DNA of 64,000 nucleotides from Salmonella bongori NCTC 12419 (lineage in GTDB: Bacteria; Pseudomonadota; Gammaproteobacteria; Enterobacterales; Enterobacteriaceae), in NCBI RefSeq assembly GCF_000252995.1, contig NC_015761.1, forward strand, positions 930,001 through 994,000. Reading direction: 5' to 3'. Below the pieces are notes generated by a model. The model had not been told where the DNA came from. It searched no databases and saw only the letters and a program-made list of their open reading frames with translations. This document shows, piece after piece, positions 11,314-20,274 of the stretch. The translations under genes were made by a program, and so were the position numbers. Positions within the stretch are counted from its first letter, which is position 1; each line of letters begins with the position of its first letter.

Positions 11314-12402
11314 ATGGCCCAGGTCTTTAATTTTAGTTCAGGTCCGGCAATGCTTCCGGCGGAAGTTCTTAAAATCGCACAACAGGAGCTGCGCGACTGG
11401 CACGGTCTTGGTACGTCGGTAATGGAAATCAGCCATCGTGGCAAAGAATTTATCCAGGTGGCAGAAGAGGCGGAACAGGATTTGCGCGATCTCCTTAATA
11501 TCCCCTCTAACTATAAGGTGCTATTTTGCCACGGCGGCGGCCGCGGGCAATTTGCTGGCGTACCGTTAAATCTGCTGGGTGATAAAACCACGGCGGATTA
11601 TGTTGATGCGGGTTACTGGGCAGCAAGTGCTATCAAAGAAGCTAAAAAATACTGCACGCCTAACGTCATTGACGCCAAAATGACCATTGACGGTCTGCGT
11701 GGCGTGAAGCCTATGCGTGAATGGCAGCTTTCCGATAACGCTGCTTATTTACATTACTGCCCGAATGAAACGATTGACGGCATCGCCATTGATGAAACGC
11801 CGGATTTTGGTTCGGATGTCGTGGTCACCGCCGATTTTTCTTCCACCATCCTTTCCGCACCGCTTGACGTCAGCCGTTACGGCGTAATTTACGCCGGCGC
11901 GCAAAAAAATATCGGCCCGGCCGGCTTGACGATTGTTATTGTGCGTGAAGATTTGCTGGGCAAGGCACATGTTGCCTGCCCCTCTATCCTTGACTACACC
12001 ATCCTCAATGATAACGACTCGATGTTTAACACCCCGCCGACCTTTGCCTGGTATCTCTCAGGCCTGGTGTTTAAATGGCTCAAAGAGCAGGGCGGCGTGA
12101 AAGCGATGGATAGACTCAATCAGCAAAAAGCAGAGCTTCTGTATGGCGTGATTGATAGTAGTGATTTCTACTGCAACGATGTGGCGAAAGCAAACCGCTC
12201 GCGGATGAACGTCCCGTTCCAGCTGGCCGACAGCGCGCTGGATAAACTGTTTCTTGAAGAGTCCTTCGCAGCGGGTTTACATGCGCTGAAAGGCCACCGG
12301 GTCGTCGGCGGGATGCGCGCCTCTATCTATAACGCTATGCCGATTGAAGGGGTGCAAGCGCTGACCGATTTCATGATCGATTTCGAGCGTCGCCACGGAT
12401 AA
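11314..12402 (+). CDS. serC: Phosphoserine aminotransferase
   Basis: A 362-residue PLP enzyme, fold type I class V, converting 3-phosphohydroxypyruvate to phosphoserine (serine synthesis) and also serving the pyridoxine pathway. The PLP-binding lysine is K198 in GAQKNIGPAG; the FNFSSGPAMLP start is the family signature. A GAGGGG Shine-Dalgarno precedes the ATG. First gene of the serC-aroA operon, an old enterobacterial pairing of serine and chorismate synthesis. Confidence 0.98.
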   Translation: MAQVFNFSSGPAMLPAEVLKIAQQELRDWHGLGTSVMEISHRGKEFIQVAEEAEQDLRDLLNIPSNYKVLFCHGGGRGQFAGVPLNLLGDKTTADYVDAGYWAASAIKEAKKYCTPNVIDAKMTIDGLRGVKPMREWQLSDNAAYLHYCPNETIDGIAIDETPDFGSDVVVTADFSSTILSAPLDVSRYGVIYAGAQKNIGPAGLTIVIVREDLLGKAHVACPSILDYTILNDNDSMFNTPPTFAWYLSGLVFKWLKEQGGVKAMDRLNQQKAELLYGVIDSSDFYCNDVAKANRSRMNVPFQLADSALDKLFLEESFAAGLHALKGHRVVGGMRASIYNAMPIEGVQALTDFMIDFERRHG

Positions 12403-12419
12403 TTCGTTTCTTTTGCCAT

Positions 12420-12445
12420 CCCCACAGCTAGCCTGTGGGGTTTTT
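12420..12445 (+). terminator. Intercistronic terminator/attenuator between serC and aroA
   Basis: An 8-bp perfect stem CCCCACAG/CTGTGGGG with a five-base loop followed by TTTTT lies 17 bases after serC and 27 bases before aroA. A partial terminator between these two genes explains the known lower aroA expression in the shared operon. Confidence 0.85.
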
Positions 12446-12472
12446 ATTTCTGTTTTTTGAGAGTTAAGTTTC

Positions 12473-13756
12473 ATGGAATCCCTGACGTTACAACCCATCG
12501 CGCGGGTCGATGGCGCCATTAATTTACCTGGCTCCAAAAGTGTTTCAAACCGTGCTTTGCTCCTGGCGGCTTTAGCTTGCGGTAAAACCGTTCTGACGAA
12601 TCTGCTGGATAGCGATGACGTTCGCCATATGCTCAATGCCCTGAGCGCGTTGGGGGTTGATTATACCCTTTCTGCCGATCGCACCCGCTGTGAGATCATC
12701 GGCAACGGGGGAGCACTGCGTGCAAAAGGCGCTCTGGAACTGTTTCTCGGTAACGCCGGAACCGCGATGCGTCCGTTAGCGGCAGCGCTATGTCTGGGGC
12801 AAAATGAGATCGTGTTAACCGGCGAACCGCGTATGAAAGAACGGCCGATAGGTCATCTGGTTGATGCGCTGCGTCAAGGCGGGGCGAATATTGATTATCT
12901 GGAACAGGAAAATTACCCACCCCTGCGTCTACGCGGCGGTTTTACCGGCGGCGACGTTGAGGTTGACGGCAGCGTTTCCAGCCAGTTTCTTACTGCATTG
13001 TTGATGACGGCGCCGCTGGCAGCAAAAAACACAGTGATTCGCATTAAAGGCGAACTGGTCTCAAAGCCTTATATCGATATCACGCTAAATTTAATGAAAA
13101 CCTTTGGCATAGAGATAGAGAACCACCACTATCAACAATTTGCCGTGAAGGGCGGTCAACAGTATCAGTCGCCGGGGCGCTATATGGTCGAGGGCGATGC
13201 CTCATCAGCTTCCTATTTTCTCGCTGCAGGGGCGATAAAAGGCGGTACGGTAAAAGTGACCGGCATTGGCCGCAAGAGTATGCAGGGAGATATTCGTTTT
13301 GCCGACGTGCTGGAGAAAATGGGCGCGACCATTACCTGGGGGGATGATTTCATTGCCTGCACGCGCGGCAAGTTGCGTGCCATCGATATGGATATGAATC
13401 ATATTCCGGATGCAGCGATGACCATTGCTACGACGGCGCTGTTTGCCGAAGGTACTACTACGTTGCGTAATATTTACAACTGGCGTGTAAAAGAAACCGA
13501 TCGCCTGTTCGCGATGGCGACCGAACTGCGTAAAGTTGGCGCGGAAGTCGAAGAAGGACACGATTATATCCGTATCACGCCGCCAGAGACACTCCATCAC
13601 GCGGATATCGGCACTTACAACGATCATCGTATGGCGATGTGCTTCTCACTGATTGCGCTATCCGATACGCCAGTCACTATCCTGGATCCTCAATGTACCG
13701 CAAAAACATTCCCTGATTATTTCGAACAGCTGGCACGTATCAGTACGCCTGCCTGA
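12473..13756 (+). CDS. aroA: 3-phosphoshikimate 1-carboxyvinyltransferase (EPSP synthase)
   Basis: A 427-residue shikimate-pathway enzyme joining shikimate 3-phosphate and phosphoenolpyruvate; target of glyphosate. It shows the two-domain inside-out alpha/beta fold motifs: LPGSKSVSNR near the N-terminus with K22, the PEP-site stretch LFLGNAGTAMRPL around residues 90-102, and the C-terminal DHRMAMCFSL motif. Class I (glyphosate-sensitive type) sequence. Second gene of the serC-aroA operon; a GAGAGTTAAG stretch precedes the ATG. Confidence 0.99.
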   Translation: MESLTLQPIARVDGAINLPGSKSVSNRALLLAALACGKTVLTNLLDSDDVRHMLNALSALGVDYTLSADRTRCEIIGNGGALRAKGALELFLGNAGTAMRPLAAALCLGQNEIVLTGEPRMKERPIGHLVDALRQGGANIDYLEQENYPPLRLRGGFTGGDVEVDGSVSSQFLTALLMTAPLAAKNTVIRIKGELVSKPYIDITLNLMKTFGIEIENHHYQQFAVKGGQQYQSPGRYMVEGDASSASYFLAAGAIKGGTVKVTGIGRKSMQGDIRFADVLEKMGATITWGDDFIACTRGKLRAIDMDMNHIPDAAMTIATTALFAEGTTTLRNIYNWRVKETDRLFAMATELRKVGAEVEEGHDYIRITPPETLHHADIGTYNDHRMAMCFSLIALSDTPVTILDPQCTAKTFPDYFEQLARISTPA

Positions 13757-13766
13757 TCCGTCTTTG

Positions 13767-13788
13767 GCGCCAGCCGGCAGGCTGGCGC
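13767..13788 (+). terminator. Hairpin after aroA
   Basis: A 9-bp perfect stem GCGCCAGCC/GGCTGGCGC with tetraloop GGCA lies 10 bases after the aroA stop codon. There is no T run, so it may act as a 3' end-stabilising hairpin or a rho-assisted stop rather than a full intrinsic terminator. Confidence 0.55.
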
Positions 13789-13899
13789 ACCGATGTCCGT
13801 ATTCGCACTATTTTTACAATTACGACTAATGCTAATTTGTTGATAATGTAACACATTGATTTATGTGTTTTTTATAATGATTATCAACGGAAGATTAGT

Positions 13900-14661
13900 A
13901 TGAAAAATAAATCATTGCTATTGGCAGTCGCGATTTCCGCTACGCTGCTGGTGGGATGTAAAAATGGCGTGGATGACAATTTAATTGCCAGTTCCGGCAT
14001 GTCAGCCTACAAAGCCGCCACTCTGTCTGATGCGGATGTCAAAGCATTATCTCATAATGCCTGTAAACAAATGGACAGCGAGAACCAACTGGCGGGCACG
14101 AAAAGCAAATACACCAAACGGTTAAATAAAATTGCTAAAGCGTTAGGCAATAATATCGACGGTACGTCGGTCAACTATAAAGTCTATATGACCAGTGATA
14201 TTAATGCCTGGGCGATGGCAAATGGCTGCGTTCGTGTTTATTCCGGCCTGATGGATCTAATGACTGATAATGAGATTGAAGGCGTACTGGGCCACGAACT
14301 GGGCCATGTTTCCTTAGGGCACTCCCGCAAAGCGATGCAAACCGCTTATGCCGCGCTGGCGGCCCGCGATGCGATTTCCGCTACCAGCGGCGTGGCAGCG
14401 CAACTTTCCCGGTCTCAACTGGGCGATCTGGCGGAAGGGGTCATCAATTCCGCTTTTTCTCGTAGCCAGGAATCAGAGGCGGATGATTTCTCCTATGATT
14501 TGCTGAAAAAACGCGGAATCAACACCCAGGGCTTAGTCACAGCATTCGATAAATTCGCCACGATGGATGCCAGTCATGCGAAATCATTAATGGATTCTCA
14601 TCCGGCTTCTGCCGACCGTGCGCAGCATATGCGCGACAGAATTGCTGAAGATAAAAAGTAA
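13900..14661 (+). CDS. ycaL: M48-family metalloprotease lipoprotein YcaL
   Basis: A 253-residue predicted periplasmic lipoprotein. A signal peptide ends in the lipobox LLVGC with the lipidated cysteine at C20. The zinc protease motif HExxH is H132-E133-L-G-H136, with the downstream glutamate in the SRSQESEADDFSYDLL segment, as in the M48 family (LoiP and BepA relatives). In E. coli YcaL is reported to degrade LptD assembly intermediates. It is a single gene with a free-standing leader; the upstream region is AT-rich with an acceptable purine-rich Shine-Dalgarno (ACGGAAGA). Confidence 0.95.
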   Translation: MKNKSLLLAVAISATLLVGCKNGVDDNLIASSGMSAYKAATLSDADVKALSHNACKQMDSENQLAGTKSKYTKRLNKIAKALGNNIDGTSVNYKVYMTSDINAWAMANGCVRVYSGLMDLMTDNEIEGVLGHELGHVSLGHSRKAMQTAYAALAARDAISATSGVAAQLSRSQLGDLAEGVINSAFSRSQESEADDFSYDLLKKRGINTQGLVTAFDKFATMDASHAKSLMDSHPASADRAQHMRDRIAEDKK

Positions 14662-14676
14662 ATCATTGTCATCTTT

Positions 14677-14699
14677 CGGGCTGGTTCTTCGTCAGCCCG
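14677..14699 (+). terminator. Hairpin after ycaL
   Basis: A 7-bp perfect stem CGGGCTG/CAGCCCG with a nine-base loop lies 15 bases after the ycaL stop codon. No T run follows, so terminator status is uncertain. Confidence 0.45.
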
Positions 14700-14833
14700 C
14701 TATAATTGCGCAATTATTCCGCATCTGATTACAGACAAAACTGGTTTTTGCACGCAACATTAACGGTCGCGGGCGTTGGCGCGTATAATGCGCGGCGTTT
14801 ACGTTAACAGTACGCCTGTTTAAGGAGATAAAG

Positions 14834-15517
14834 ATGACGGCAATCGCCCCGGTAATAACCATTGATGGCCCAAGCGGTGCAGGCAAGGGCACCTTGTGCA
14901 AAGCAATGGCGGAAGCATTGCAATGGCATCTGCTGGATTCCGGCGCGATTTACCGCGTACTGGCGCTGGCGGCATTGCATCACCATGTTGATGTCGCTTC
15001 TGAAGATGCGCTGGTACCGCTGGCGTCCCATCTGGACGTGCGTTTTGTCTCAACAGACGGCAATCTGGAAGTCATTCTCGAAGGCGAGGATGTTAGCGGC
15101 GAAATTCGTACGCAGGAAGTGGCGAATGCCGCATCTCAGGTAGCGGCTTTTCCACGCGTGCGTGAAGCGCTTTTACGTCGTCAACGCGCGTTTCGCGAAG
15201 CGCCCGGATTAATCGCCGATGGCCGTGATATGGGCACCGTCGTCTTTCCGGATGCGCCGGTAAAAATTTTCCTTGACGCTTCCTCGGAAGAGCGTGCGCA
15301 TCGCCGTATGCTACAGTTGCAGGAGAAGGGCTTTAGTGTTAACTTTGAACGCCTTTTGGCCGAAATAAAGGAACGCGACGATCGCGATCGTAATCGCGCT
15401 GTAGCGCCGTTAGTTCCTGCTGCTGATGCCTTAGTGTTGGATTCTACCCGATTAAGCATTGAGCAAGTGATTGAAAAAGCGTTACAATACGCGCGCCAAA
15501 AATTGGCTCTCGCTTAA
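14834..15517 (+). CDS. cmk: Cytidylate kinase
   Basis: A 227-residue (d)CMP kinase phosphorylating CMP and dCMP for nucleotide recycling. The P-loop GPSGAGKGT is at residues 12-20, with the CMP-binding region (DGRDMGTVVFPDA) and the lid segment (RDDRDRNRAVAPL) typical of bacterial CMP kinases. The Shine-Dalgarno AAGGAG precedes the ATG. It is upstream of rpsA and partly co-transcribed with it in E. coli. Confidence 0.98.
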   Translation: MTAIAPVITIDGPSGAGKGTLCKAMAEALQWHLLDSGAIYRVLALAALHHHVDVASEDALVPLASHLDVRFVSTDGNLEVILEGEDVSGEIRTQEVANAASQVAAFPRVREALLRRQRAFREAPGLIADGRDMGTVVFPDAPVKIFLDASSEERAHRRMLQLQEKGFSVNFERLLAEIKERDDRDRNRAVAPLVPAADALVLDSTRLSIEQVIEKALQYARQKLALA

Positions 15518-15539
15518 AGGCGACCGAATTTGCAGTACC

Positions 15540-15645
15540 CCCGCTGCAAGGGAATGACAGTGGGTATGTTAAACAACCCCATCCGGCACGGAGCCAGGTG
15601 GACGTTAAATATGAAACCTGAAGATTAAACATGACTGAATCTTTT
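15540..15645 (+). promoter_or_regulatory. rpsA translation initiation region with non-canonical Shine-Dalgarno
   Basis: The leader before rpsA lacks a strong Shine-Dalgarno: only GAAG is seen 9 bases before the ATG, in the sequence CCTGAAGATTAAAC. It contains short inverted repeats able to form stems in the mRNA. In E. coli the equivalent leader folds into hairpins that give very efficient translation and autogenous repression by S1. The same arrangement is inferred here from sequence similarity. Confidence 0.65.
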
Positions 15646-17304
15646 GCTCAACTCTTTGAAGAATCCTTAAAAGAAATCGAAACCCGTCCGGGTTCCATCG
15701 TTCGTGGTGTTGTTGTTGCTATCGATAAAGATATCGTACTGGTTGACGCTGGTCTGAAATCTGAATCCGCCATTCCGGCTGAGCAGTTCAAAAACGCCCA
15801 GGGCGAACTGGAAATCCAGGTGGGCGACGAAGTTGACGTTGCTCTGGATGCAGTAGAAGACGGCTTCGGTGAAACTCTGCTCTCTCGTGAGAAAGCTAAA
15901 CGTCACGAAGCATGGATCACGCTGGAAAAAGCTTACGAAGATGCTGAAACTGTTACCGGTGTTATCAACGGCAAAGTTAAGGGTGGCTTCACTGTTGAGC
16001 TGAACGGTATTCGCGCGTTCCTGCCGGGTTCTCTGGTAGACGTTCGTCCGGTGCGTGACACTCTGCACCTGGAAGGTAAAGAGCTTGAATTCAAAGTAAT
16101 CAAGCTGGACCAGAAACGTAACAACGTTGTCGTTTCTCGTCGTGCCGTTATCGAATCCGAAAACAGCGCAGAACGCGATCAACTGCTGGAAAACCTGCAG
16201 GAAGGCATGGAAGTTAAAGGTATCGTTAAGAACCTCACTGACTACGGTGCATTCGTTGATCTGGGTGGCGTTGACGGCCTGCTGCACATCACTGACATGG
16301 CCTGGAAACGCGTTAAGCATCCGAGCGAAATCGTGAATGTTGGCGACGAAATCAACGTTAAAGTTCTGAAGTTCGACCGCGAACGTACCCGTGTCTCCCT
16401 GGGCCTGAAACAGCTGGGCGAAGATCCGTGGGTTGCTATCGCGAAACGTTATCCGGAAGGGACCAAACTGACCGGTCGCGTGACCAACCTGACCGACTAC
16501 GGCTGCTTCGTTGAAATCGAAGAAGGCGTTGAAGGCCTGGTTCACGTTTCCGAAATGGACTGGACCAACAAAAACATCCACCCGTCCAAAGTGGTTAACG
16601 TTGGCGACGTAGTGGAAGTAATGGTTCTGGATATCGACGAAGAACGTCGTCGTATCTCCTTAGGGTTGAAGCAGTGCAAATCTAACCCGTGGCAGCAGTT
16701 CGCAGAAACCCACAACAAGGGCGACCGCGTTGAAGGTAAAATCAAGTCTATCACTGACTTCGGTATCTTCATCGGCCTGGACGGCGGTATCGACGGCCTG
16801 GTTCACCTGTCTGACATCTCCTGGAACGTTGCAGGCGAAGAAGCAGTTCGTGAATACAAAAAAGGCGACGAAATCGCTGCGGTTGTTCTGCAGGTTGACG
16901 CAGAGCGTGAACGTATCTCCCTGGGCGTTAAACAGCTCGCAGAAGATCCGTTCAACAACTGGGTTGCTCTGAACAAGAAAGGCGCTATCGTAACCGGTAA
17001 AGTGACTGCAGTTGACGCGAAAGGCGCAACCGTAGAACTGGCTGACGGCGTTGAAGGTTACCTGCGTGCTTCTGAAGCATCCCGTGACCGCGTTGAAGAT
17101 GCAACTCTGGTTCTGAGCGTTGGCGACGACGTTGAAGCGAAATTCACCGGTGTTGATCGTAAAAACCGTGCTATCAGCCTGTCTGTTCGTGCGAAAGACG
17201 AAGCTGATGAGAAAGATGCCATCGCAACTGTTAACAAACAGGAAGATGCAAACTTCTCTAATAACGCAATGGCTGAAGCATTCAAAGCAGCTAAAGGCGA
17301 GTAA
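15631..17304 (+). CDS. rpsA: 30S ribosomal protein S1
   Basis: A 557-residue protein with six S1 RNA-binding repeats: two N-terminal degenerate ones that dock on the ribosome and four for mRNA binding (clear cores such as TDYGAFVDLGGVDGLLHI, TDYGCFVEIEEGVEGLVHV and TDFGIFIGLDGGIDGLVHL). It is essential for initiation on structured mRNAs. Codon use is extremely biased toward frequent codons, as expected for a ribosomal protein. It lies between cmk and ihfB. Confidence 0.99.
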   Translation: MTESFAQLFEESLKEIETRPGSIVRGVVVAIDKDIVLVDAGLKSESAIPAEQFKNAQGELEIQVGDEVDVALDAVEDGFGETLLSREKAKRHEAWITLEKAYEDAETVTGVINGKVKGGFTVELNGIRAFLPGSLVDVRPVRDTLHLEGKELEFKVIKLDQKRNNVVVSRRAVIESENSAERDQLLENLQEGMEVKGIVKNLTDYGAFVDLGGVDGLLHITDMAWKRVKHPSEIVNVGDEINVKVLKFDRERTRVSLGLKQLGEDPWVAIAKRYPEGTKLTGRVTNLTDYGCFVEIEEGVEGLVHVSEMDWTNKNIHPSKVVNVGDVVEVMVLDIDEERRRISLGLKQCKSNPWQQFAETHNKGDRVEGKIKSITDFGIFIGLDGGIDGLVHLSDISWNVAGEEAVREYKKGDEIAAVVLQVDAERERISLGVKQLAEDPFNNWVALNKKGAIVTGKVTAVDAKGATVELADGVEGYLRASEASRDRVEDATLVLSVGDDVEAKFTGVDRKNRAISLSVRAKDEADEKDAIATVNKQEDANFSNNAMAEAFKAAKGE

Positions 17305-17313
17305 TTCTCTGAA

Positions 17314-17337
17314 ACTTCGGGCGTTTTAGCCCGAAGT
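17314..17337 (+). terminator. Hairpin after rpsA
   Basis: A 9-bp perfect stem ACTTCGGGC/GCCCGAAGT with a six-base loop starts 10 bases after the rpsA stop codon. No T run follows; it may be a transcript-end or stabilising hairpin. Confidence 0.6.
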
Positions 17338-17350
17338 CTGACGAGTTTAC

Positions 17351-17410
17351 TTGACAGATTGCGGGATTCGTCCTGTAATCAAGCACTAAGGGCGGCTACG
17401 GCCGCCCTTA
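17351..17410 (+). promoter_or_regulatory. ihfB promoter with a hairpin at the transcript 5' end
   Basis: A textbook sigma-70 promoter, TTGACA (17351-17356), 17-base spacer, TGTAAT (17374-17379), predicts a start near 17386. Immediately after it lies a perfect 10-bp inverted repeat TAAGGGCGGC (17387-17396) and GCCGCCCTTA (17401-17410) with tetraloop TACG, so the mRNA would begin in a stable hairpin. ihfB follows 49 bases later. Confidence 0.75.
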
Positions 17411-17459
17411 ATCAATCTCACGGCTGCAGCCAATTTGCCTTTAAGGAACCGGAGGAATC

Positions 17460-17744
17460 ATGACCAAGTCAGAATTGATAGAAAGACTTGCAACCCAGCA
17501 ATCTCACATTCCCGCTAAGGCGGTTGAAGACGCAGTAAAAGAGATGCTGGAGCATATGGCCTCGACTCTTGCGCAGGGCGAGCGTATTGAAATCCGCGGT
17601 TTCGGCAGTTTTTCTTTGCACTACCGCGCACCTCGTACCGGACGTAACCCTAAGACTGGCGATAAAGTGGAACTGGAAGGAAAATATGTTCCTCACTTTA
17701 AACCGGGTAAAGAACTGCGCGATCGCGCCAATATTTACGGTTAA
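17460..17744 (+). CDS. ihfB: Integration host factor beta subunit
   Basis: A 94-residue DNA-bending protein of the HU/IHF family; heterodimer with IhfA, shaping promoters, recombination sites and origins. The beta-arm has the conserved RTGRNPKTGDKV motif including the intercalating proline, and the GFGSFSLH core is intact. The Shine-Dalgarno GGAGGA is strong. It has its own promoter and is followed by a strong terminator; IHF is known to repress its own genes. Confidence 0.99.
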   Translation: MTKSELIERLATQQSHIPAKAVEDAVKEMLEHMASTLAQGERIEIRGFGSFSLHYRAPRTGRNPKTGDKVELEGKYVPHFKPGKELRDRANIYG

Positions 17745-17769
17745 GTTTTAACGCAAAACTTAAACCCGA

Positions 17770-17796
17770 AAAAAGCACCCTGAGGGTGCTTTTTTC
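17770..17796 (+). terminator. Terminator of ihfB
   Basis: Stem AAAAGCACCC/GGGTGCTTTT with a three-base TGA loop, followed by a T run, lies 25 bases after the ihfB stop codon. It is the classical intrinsic terminator form. Confidence 0.92.
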
Positions 17797-17973
17797 ATTT
17801 ATATATTACCAGGCGCAATTGTTATTCAGCAGAAAACTGGAAAACATCTCGCATTTTTTGCTGTACCTTTCATTGGTCGGGTAAAAACCCTGGAATTCGT
17901 GCCGCACGGTACAAAATCCCTACCAGACAAGGGCTTCCGCAGCCTGCACACTTTCCTTCACAGGGAGGTGTCT

Positions 17974-20238
17974 ATGAAAATAACAACAGTCAGCGTATGC
18001 GTATTATGCGGCATACTTCCACTCACAATATTGCCGACCTTACCTGACATGCACGTTCTTACGGTGCTGTTTTGTCTGGCGTGTTTGCTTTGCCTCATAC
18101 CTCATCATTATGCGCGCTATGCAGCGTTAACATTGCTCTTTTTTCTGTGGGGAATATTTGCCGCCAGGCAGGTCCTCTGGGCGGGTAACGTCCTGCCTGC
18201 TGCCACGCAGGAGGCGACCGTCGAAATTACTGCTACCGATCATATAACGACCCATTATGGGCGAATCACCCATTTGCACGGAAAGCGGCTCTTTCCTGCT
18301 GTAGGGATTGTTCTGTATGGGCAGTATTTACCCACAGAGGTGTGCGCCGGGCAACAGTGGGCCATGACGCTGAAGGTCAGAGCGGTACACGGACAGCTTA
18401 ATGAAGGGAGTTTTGACAGCCAACGCTATGCGCTGGCGCAGCACCAACCGTTGACCGGGCGTTTCTTGCAGGCTAAGGCAATTAACCCAACGTGCAGCCT
18501 GCGTGCGCGCTACCTTGCTTCGCTTCGCACCACGCTAGCGCCTTATCCATGGCAGCAGGTTATTCTGGCGTTGGGGATGGGAGAGCGGGTGGCGGTATCA
18601 CAGGAGGTCAAGACCATCATGCGCGATACGGGAACGGCCCATTTGATGGCGATTTCTGGCTTACATATCGCTTTTGCTGCGTTATTAGCCGCTGGGTTAA
18701 TCCGCGGTGGGCAATTTTTTCTGCCAGTCAGGTGGATATGCTGGCAGATACCATTGCTTGGCGGCATTCTTTGCGCCGTATTTTATGCATGGTTGACCGG
18801 TTTACAACCCCCTGCGTTACGTACCGTAGCCGCATTGAGCGTGTGGGGAGCATTAAAACTAAGCGGACGTCAATGGAGCGGCTGGCAAGTCTGGTGTTGC
18901 TGTTTGGCTGCGATTATTTTCATCGATCCTGTGGCGGTTATATCACAAAGCCTTTGGCTGTCAGCGTTTGCGGCTGCTGGTCTGTTATTCTGGTATCAGT
19001 GGTTCCCCGCACCACGCGGAAATTTTCCACGGAACGTACGCTGGTTGCTTAACCTGCTTCACTTACAGGTGGGCATTACACTTCTGCTTTTGCCTCTACA
19101 GGTGGCGCTTTTTCATGGCATAAGCGCCACCTCTATGCTGGCGAATCTTTTTGCGGTTCCCTGGGTTACGTTTGTGACGGTTCCGCTTATTCTGGCGGGA
19201 ATGATTCTGCATTTAACCGGGCCACTTTTTCTTGAAGAGTGGGTATGGTTCCTGGCCGATCGCGCGTTAGCCGCGCTCTTTTACCTGTTGAACGCCCTGC
19301 CGCAGGGCTGGTTGAATATTGATCAGCGTTGGCAGTGGTTGGCGCTATCGCCCTGGTTCACGCTTATCGTGTGGCGATTAAATGTCTGGCGTACGTATCC
19401 GGCGATCTGTTTATCCGGATTACTGCTGATGAGTTGGCCATTTTGGCGACCGATAAACGCCAGCGGGTGGCAGGTACATATGCTGGATGTCGGGCAGGGG
19501 CTGGCGATAGCGATTGTCAGGGGCAATAAAGCAATACTCTACGATACTGGAAGAGCATGGCCGGATGGCGACAGCGGGCAACAGGTTATTATTCCCTGGT
19601 TGCGTTGGCATAATCTGACGCCGGAGGGCGTTATTTTGAGCCATGAGCATCTGGATCATCGGGGCGGACTGCGCTCGCTACAGCGGGTCTGGCCGTCAAT
19701 GTGGATTCGCAGTCCGTTAGGCTGGCAGGGACATTGGCCCTGTTTTCGCGGCGAGCAGTGGCAATGGCAGGGGCTAACGTTCCACGCGCACTGGCCGTTA
19801 CGCGAAAGTGCCGATCGAGGAAATAACCGCTCCTGTGTGGTCAAGGTGGATGATGGCGTACATAGCATCCTGCTCACGGGCGATATCGAAGCGGGGGCTG
19901 AACAAAAAATGCTAAGTCGCTACTGGCGACATCTTGCAGCGACGTTTATCCAGGTACCGCATCATGGTAGTAATACATCATCGTCGCTGCCGCTCATCCA
20001 GCGGGTACATGGTGTAGCAGCGCTGGCGTCCGCATCGCGCTATAACGCATGGCGACTGCCGTCCCGCAAGGTAGAACAGCGCTATCGACAACAGGCGTAT
20101 CAGTGGCTTGATACCCCCCATCAAGGGCAAATTTCGCTGGCGTTTTCCCCGCAGGGCTGGCGTATACAAGGCTTACGGGCGCAAATTTTACCCCGTTGGT
20201 ATCATCAGTGGTTTGGCGTGTCCGAGGATAACGGGTAG
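17974..20238 (+). CDS. ycaI: ComEC-family inner-membrane DNA channel protein
   Basis: A 754-residue ComEC/Rec2 protein with an N-terminal membrane pair and OB-like DUF4131 region, a central competence domain with many membrane segments (about 200-480), and a C-terminal metallo-beta-lactamase-like domain with HEHLDHRGG near residue 555 and LLTGDIE and PHHGSNTSS motifs. The homologue carries single-stranded DNA across the inner membrane during uptake. The start at 17974 follows a GGGAGGTG Shine-Dalgarno and gives the family N-terminus; a 25-residue extension upstream is rejected. It ends 36 bases before msbA and may share its transcript. More diverged than its neighbours, as usual for this gene. 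Confidence 0.96.
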   Translation: MKITTVSVCVLCGILPLTILPTLPDMHVLTVLFCLACLLCLIPHHYARYAALTLLFFLWGIFAARQVLWAGNVLPAATQEATVEITATDHITTHYGRITHLHGKRLFPAVGIVLYGQYLPTEVCAGQQWAMTLKVRAVHGQLNEGSFDSQRYALAQHQPLTGRFLQAKAINPTCSLRARYLASLRTTLAPYPWQQVILALGMGERVAVSQEVKTIMRDTGTAHLMAISGLHIAFAALLAAGLIRGGQFFLPVRWICWQIPLLGGILCAVFYAWLTGLQPPALRTVAALSVWGALKLSGRQWSGWQVWCCCLAAIIFIDPVAVISQSLWLSAFAAAGLLFWYQWFPAPRGNFPRNVRWLLNLLHLQVGITLLLLPLQVALFHGISATSMLANLFAVPWVTFVTVPLILAGMILHLTGPLFLEEWVWFLADRALAALFYLLNALPQGWLNIDQRWQWLALSPWFTLIVWRLNVWRTYPAICLSGLLLMSWPFWRPINASGWQVHMLDVGQGLAIAIVRGNKAILYDTGRAWPDGDSGQQVIIPWLRWHNLTPEGVILSHEHLDHRGGLRSLQRVWPSMWIRSPLGWQGHWPCFRGEQWQWQGLTFHAHWPLRESADRGNNRSCVVKVDDGVHSILLTGDIEAGAEQKMLSRYWRHLAATFIQVPHHGSNTSSSLPLIQRVHGVAALASASRYNAWRLPSRKVEQRYRQQAYQWLDTPHQGQISLAFSPQGWRIQGLRAQILPRWYHQWFGVSEDNG

Positions 20239-20274
20239 AATATGCGGCTATTTCAACAAATGCTGGTTTTTTGA

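Noticed and set aside
15667..16581. A 304-codon minus-strand frame opposite rpsA
   Set aside because: Same effect of strong codon bias in the ribosomal protein S1 gene; no initiation signals.
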